Below are positions 60,610 through 64,000 of a DNA stretch of 64,000 bases, piece after piece (within the stretch, counting starts at the first letter, position 1; every line of letters starts with the position of its first letter). The notes beneath the pieces are model-generated. The model searched no databases and was not told the origin of the DNA. It saw nothing but the letters and a program-made list of their open reading frames with translations. Source of the DNA: Marsupella aquatica (taxonomy: Eukaryota > Marchantiophyta); NCBI GenBank assembly GCA_973895155.1, contig OZ316893.1:21390001-21454000 (forward strand). Direction: 5' to 3'. Both the position numbers and the translations under genes were made by a program.

Positions 60610-63477
60610 ATGTCAGCAGACGAGCCAGGAGGTAGCAGCACATCACCATCGACACCCAGGTATCATTTACGGAGTGATCCACGACCGTTGGTGCCAATTT
60701 CATTGGAATCTCGGCAATTTCAATGACGTCAGCAGACAGCAATAGCACCCACACCACGCCATCCTTCTGCTACATTTGGCGGTCGCTTCATCACTACCCC
60801 GAAGCCTACTATCACTTCATTGCCATTTACCCCTTCTACATCAGTGGTTGTTCCAGCTTCACCAACATACAGCATGGATGCCAGCCACTCATCTGGCCGC
60901 ATTGAGCGCTTCAGCGGGCGGCCAGGCACTGTTTCTTTGCGTGAGTTCAAATCCACTTTCTACACTGTCATATACAAATTGGAGTTGAAGTATGGCAGCC
61001 ATTTCACAAATGCTTTTGCATTTAAGCAGCTAGCTAGGTATGTGCACCATGAGGCTTTGGATGTGTATGAGCAGCATTCTCAACGGCTGCTTGCTGTCAC
61101 ACAGTTGCCTAACCCTACCTATGCCAGTGCAATTGCGGCAGCCTCACAATTGGTCTTACAGAATGCCATTGCAGCCCATGCTGTTGCTCCTACCACTTCC
61201 CCTCCTACTCCAGTTCCTACCACTGCGCCAGTTACTCCCACTGTCTTGGCACAGGCTACATCAGGCATTTCTCCCACCATTGATTCTCCTGCCTTTGCTG
61301 ATCCAGTGGCTGAGTTTTTCCAGGTTCTTGAATTGGAATTCCCAATCAAGAGTGCTGACAAAATCATGCAGTTGGCCACCTTTGTGAGGCAGCGCGATGA
61401 AACCTTGAAGATGATGTATCGTCGGCTTCTCAAGCTGAAGGAGGACACCCAGAGCATCACTGACCTGGAGGCTGCTCATCGCTATCTTCGTGCATTGGAG
61501 GGCACACCAGCTCTCCATTCGCAAGTATTGCAACAAGTATTCTCAGAGTTTGGAGACAGCTACACACTGCTCAATGTCTATGACACTACTGAGAAACTTG
61601 AGTTGGCCCATGCACATTATGAGGCCAGTATTACGCGTCCACCGCGATCCAGGTACTAGGCTGCTGCCCCTACACTGGCCACTCCTTCTCGTGTGCCACA
61701 GTATGGTTCCAAAACCAAGCCAACACATGCTACTTTCATGCTGCCATCTTGCAACTACTGTGGTAACCTCAATCACAAGGCTAATGAGTGTGATATTGTT
61801 GCTGAGGACTTGTCTTGTGATTTTTGCGGGAAAGTGGGTCACTTGGAGGCAGTTTGTTTTTCCAAATTCCCAGAGCGGAAGCAGCTACGACAACAAGCCC
61901 CTCATCCTGCTCCTGCTTCCACTTCCCCACCAGCTAGGAGGGCTCCTACTACATCAGTTGCTCCTCCTTCCAATGGCAAAGCACCCAGTGCTAACAAATT
62001 GCCCAAGCCGCAACAAAAGCAACCAGCTCAGAAGGAGGCTCACAACGCACAGGCAACTCAACTCCAGTCTCTGACTCATGAGGTTGAGTCCCTACGTGCC
62101 CAACTTGCCAACATCAAAGGCAAGTCAACTGCCTCTGCTGGTCATTCTCAACCGGCTGGTCACGTGCAACCCATCCCTGGCCCACGCACCACTGACAGTT
62201 CAGCACCTCTACCCTGCTCTTTCTATGGCTTGCCATTTGATGCTCATATGGGTGAGTGTGTGCTGTCCTCTGCTACACAGCCTGGCCTTACAGCAGAATT
62301 TTCAGATTCATTATGCCCTTCCTATTTTGCTTACCAGCAGGCCAGTGCTGCCTCCCGTATTGCTCCCACATGCCGCATTGTACAGGCTGATGGTCTTGCT
62401 GCCGGTCCTATGACTAGAGCCAGGGGAGCTCGGGCTGTCATGCCCCAATCTTTTCAGCCACTCACACTTGCTGAAGAGCGCACCTTGTTGGCGAGGTGGG
62501 AGGGAGCTGCAGCTACATCCATTCCACCACCAGGTGTTGTTGACATTTCACAGGGAGTTGTTTCTCCTGAGCTGCTTGAGCATTTCACCTCCGGTATGGC
62601 ACGAAGGATTTTTACAACTCCACTTTTTAGTTGCCATGATTTACAGCTGGATGCTAGAGCTGTCCTCAGAGCGCTAGAGGGTTCACCGCATTCTTCATCA
62701 GCCCCTATGACACCGGTTTTGGAGGTCCAATCTCATGTACATACTGGACCTTCTTCTTCTCCTTTACATGTTTCCACTAGTTTGGCTGCCCCAGTATCGA
62801 TTGCTGCTGATTGTGTGACCAGAGCTACACTTGATTCTGGTCATGCTGCTCCATCTTTCCTGGCTATGTTGTTGAGTGGAAAGACCGTGGACACTAACTC
62901 CCTTCACAAGGTACCTCATCATTTGCCGAGAGTGGTGCCTAGTGACAGGACTTCAGTTTCCACCACCATTGCCATTGTTGACAACAGAAATTCAGTGGTC
63001 AAGTTGGAGGGTCACACTCCTCAGGTGGTCATGCTAGACACAGGTGCTCAACCAGTGATATTGGGCATTCAGTTTGCCAAGAAGATGGGACTGTTGACTG
63101 ATCATTTACAGCAATCCAAGTGGCACATTCGGACTGCTAGTGGCACTGTGGAGGATGTGTTGGGTGAGAGTTCTACTTTACTCACTCTCACTTTTAATGG
63201 AGGTACAAATCAGGAATTGCATTTCCCAGTCAGATGTTTGGTTACCAATGCCACTACGTATGATGTGCTCATTGGCCAGGAGGCTTTGTTCCCACCAGGT
63301 TTTACCATTGACAACTGGCATGAACATGCATACTACAGAGTTGATTGGCATATGGGTGGCTCACACTTGGGCTACATTCCACTTGATTTGCATGGTGCTC
63401 ATACACCTATGGCTCACCATTGTGTGTTGAAAACAGTGCACACAGCTACCTATGTCAACCACCCATTGCAGGATTAG
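60610..63477 (+). pseudogene. Gag-protease polyprotein of the retroelement, with in-frame stops
   Basis: A single reading frame runs from ATG 60610 to 63477, interrupted by TGA at 60724-60726 and TAG at 61657-61659, and ending with TAG at 63475-63477. It resumes in the same frame to TAG 63634. First section: Pro/Ser/Thr-rich start, then retrotrans_gag-like helices (about nt 60890-61080 and 61310-61640, FVRQRDETLKMMYRRLLKLK). Second section: two perfect CCHC knuckles, CNYCGNLNHKANEC and CDFCGKVGHLEAVC (about 61750-61860), and a long Pro/Ser/Ala-rich linker. An aspartic protease core, VVMLDTGAQPVIL, lies near 63030, and its ligand strand is plausibly DVLIGQEAL (about 63264). Each stop is a single codon in otherwise clean frame. 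Confidence 0.85.
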
Positions 63478-63636
63478 ATTGAGGAGGATGATGATGAGGT
63501 GGCTACTGCACATGCTGCTGCACGTATAGCAGCACTTTCCATCAGCGTGGATAATCAACCAGAGGTGGTACAACGGCTCCAAGCAGCCCATGGACCTTTG
63601 GTGGCTGCATTGCGCAAATTTGAGGACCTTGGGTAG
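63478..63636 (+). pseudogene. Linker segment between protease and methyltransferase-like domain
   Basis: In frame with Gag-protease. Acidic start IEEDDDEVATAHAAARIAAL, then a short helical stretch up to LRKFEDLG and a TAG at 63634. Function not recognised. The methyltransferase-like frame that follows is in a different phase, so a frameshift lies near 63630. Confidence 0.6.
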
Positions 63637-63680
63637 CACAATGGACAACCAATAGCCCCAATCTTGAGCGCACCAGTTAC

Positions 63681-64000
63681 ATGGATCCTCCTCCGGATGG
63701 CCTTACATTGCTTGAGCTTTTCGGTGGCATTTCTACATGCCTGGAAGCTCTCCTACGGTCTGGCATGGTGGTGAAGCAGTACATCTACGTGGACATTGAT
63801 CCAGGTGCAAGGCAAGTGGCTGAATCTCGTCTGCTGGAATTTTCAGAGCGATTTCCCCAGCAGTTTCCACACAGTGCATGGAAATCTGCATTTTCTTTCT
63901 TCCCTCCGGATATCTAGCTTGTCCAGCACCGGCACTTAACCCTTCTTGGCTCCCTTGATTTGATCATAGCTGGTTGGGAATGCCAAGGGTTTTCAGCTGC
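63681..64000 (+). pseudogene. DNA (cytosine-5) methyltransferase-like domain within the retroelement (partial)
   Basis: The frame from ATG 63681 (open upstream to about 63630) shows motif I, LTLLELFGGISTCLEALLRSG (SAM-binding FGG loop). Next is a motif II-like strand with an acidic end, YIYVDIDPGARQVAESRL. After an in-frame TAG at 63915-63917 comes LDLIIAGWECQGFSA, the motif IV site. The catalytic Cys is codon 63981-63983, and the usual Pro before it is replaced by Glu. The order and spacing match C5-MTases of the type carried by retroelements. The stop and the frameshift make this copy unlikely to be active. Motifs VI-X would lie to the right of the window. Confidence 0.75.

Larger units (their letters stand above)
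59182..64000 (+). mobile_element. LTR retrotransposon with an embedded cytosine-methyltransferase-like domain; truncated by the window edge
   Basis: Order: leader/LTR, Gag, two CCHC knuckles, aspartic protease, then a C5-MTase-like domain. Reverse transcriptase, RNase H and integrase would lie beyond 64000, so Ty3/gypsy versus Ty1/copia cannot be settled here. Capture of DNA methyltransferases by retrotransposons is documented in some algae and protists (de Mendoza and colleagues, 2018). Several in-frame stops show that this copy is decayed. Confidence 0.85.

Noticed and set aside
1-64000. CRISPR arrays, rRNA genes, bacterial operons
   Set aside because: None seen; spacing and units of the repeats do not fit CRISPR, and gene structure is eukaryotic.

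Overview
This 64 kb window looks like nuclear DNA of a land plant, most likely a non-seed plant such as a moss. Five plant-type genes with GT-AG introns can be assembled exon by exon: a DRMY1-like single-Myb protein, ribosomal protein eS30, galactokinase, an HdeD/DUF308-like membrane protein and the U6 snRNA exonuclease USB1. They sit in long AT-rich gene-poor stretches with many small tandem duplications and transposon remains. The moss assignment is an inference from gene style, from a secreted alpha/beta-hydrolase that resembles fungal proteins, and from the retroelement types; no marker fixes the species.

Layout. 0.1-2.1 kb: 3' part of an NB-ARC-like gene whose product carries predicted membrane segments (N-terminus off the left edge). 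2.1-8.6 kb: no convincing gene, several local repeats. 8.6-9.1 kb: small secreted Pro-Ser-Ser-Ala repeat protein. 9.1-14.6 kb: gene-poor, with tandem repeats and a roughly 50 bp-stem hairpin. 14.7-15.8 kb: intronless secreted alpha/beta-hydrolase; 16.4-18.1 kb holds a degenerate, truncated duplicate. 18.8-22.4 kb: 5'-truncated L1-type LINE with a single in-frame stop. 23.2-24.5 kb: C2-domain, tail-anchored (SRC2-like) protein. 27.8-33.4 kb: DRMY1-like Myb gene with an untranslated leader. 35.4-36.7 kb (-): RPS30. 39.5-45.3 kb: galactokinase. 47.3-48.5 kb (-): DUF308 protein. 53.7-55.7 kb (-): USB1. About 59-64 kb: an LTR retroelement that runs off the right edge, encoding Gag, two CCHC knuckles, an aspartic protease and then a cytosine-methyltransferase-like domain.

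The two most notable findings are these. (1) The galactokinase gene has two adjacent, equally long (83 nt), in-frame-compatible versions of the exon for the ATP-binding GHMP motif. They are separated by only 46 nt, and including both would shift the frame, so this looks like a mutually exclusive exon pair. (2) The retroelement carries a DNA (cytosine-5) methyltransferase-like domain just after the protease. Its in-frame stops are four TAG and one TGA, the pattern expected if methylated CAG and CGA codons had deaminated.

The genes are independent plant housekeeping or regulatory loci and form no operon. Exon models were derived by hand from splice-site, phase and protein-family consistency and were not checked against transcripts.
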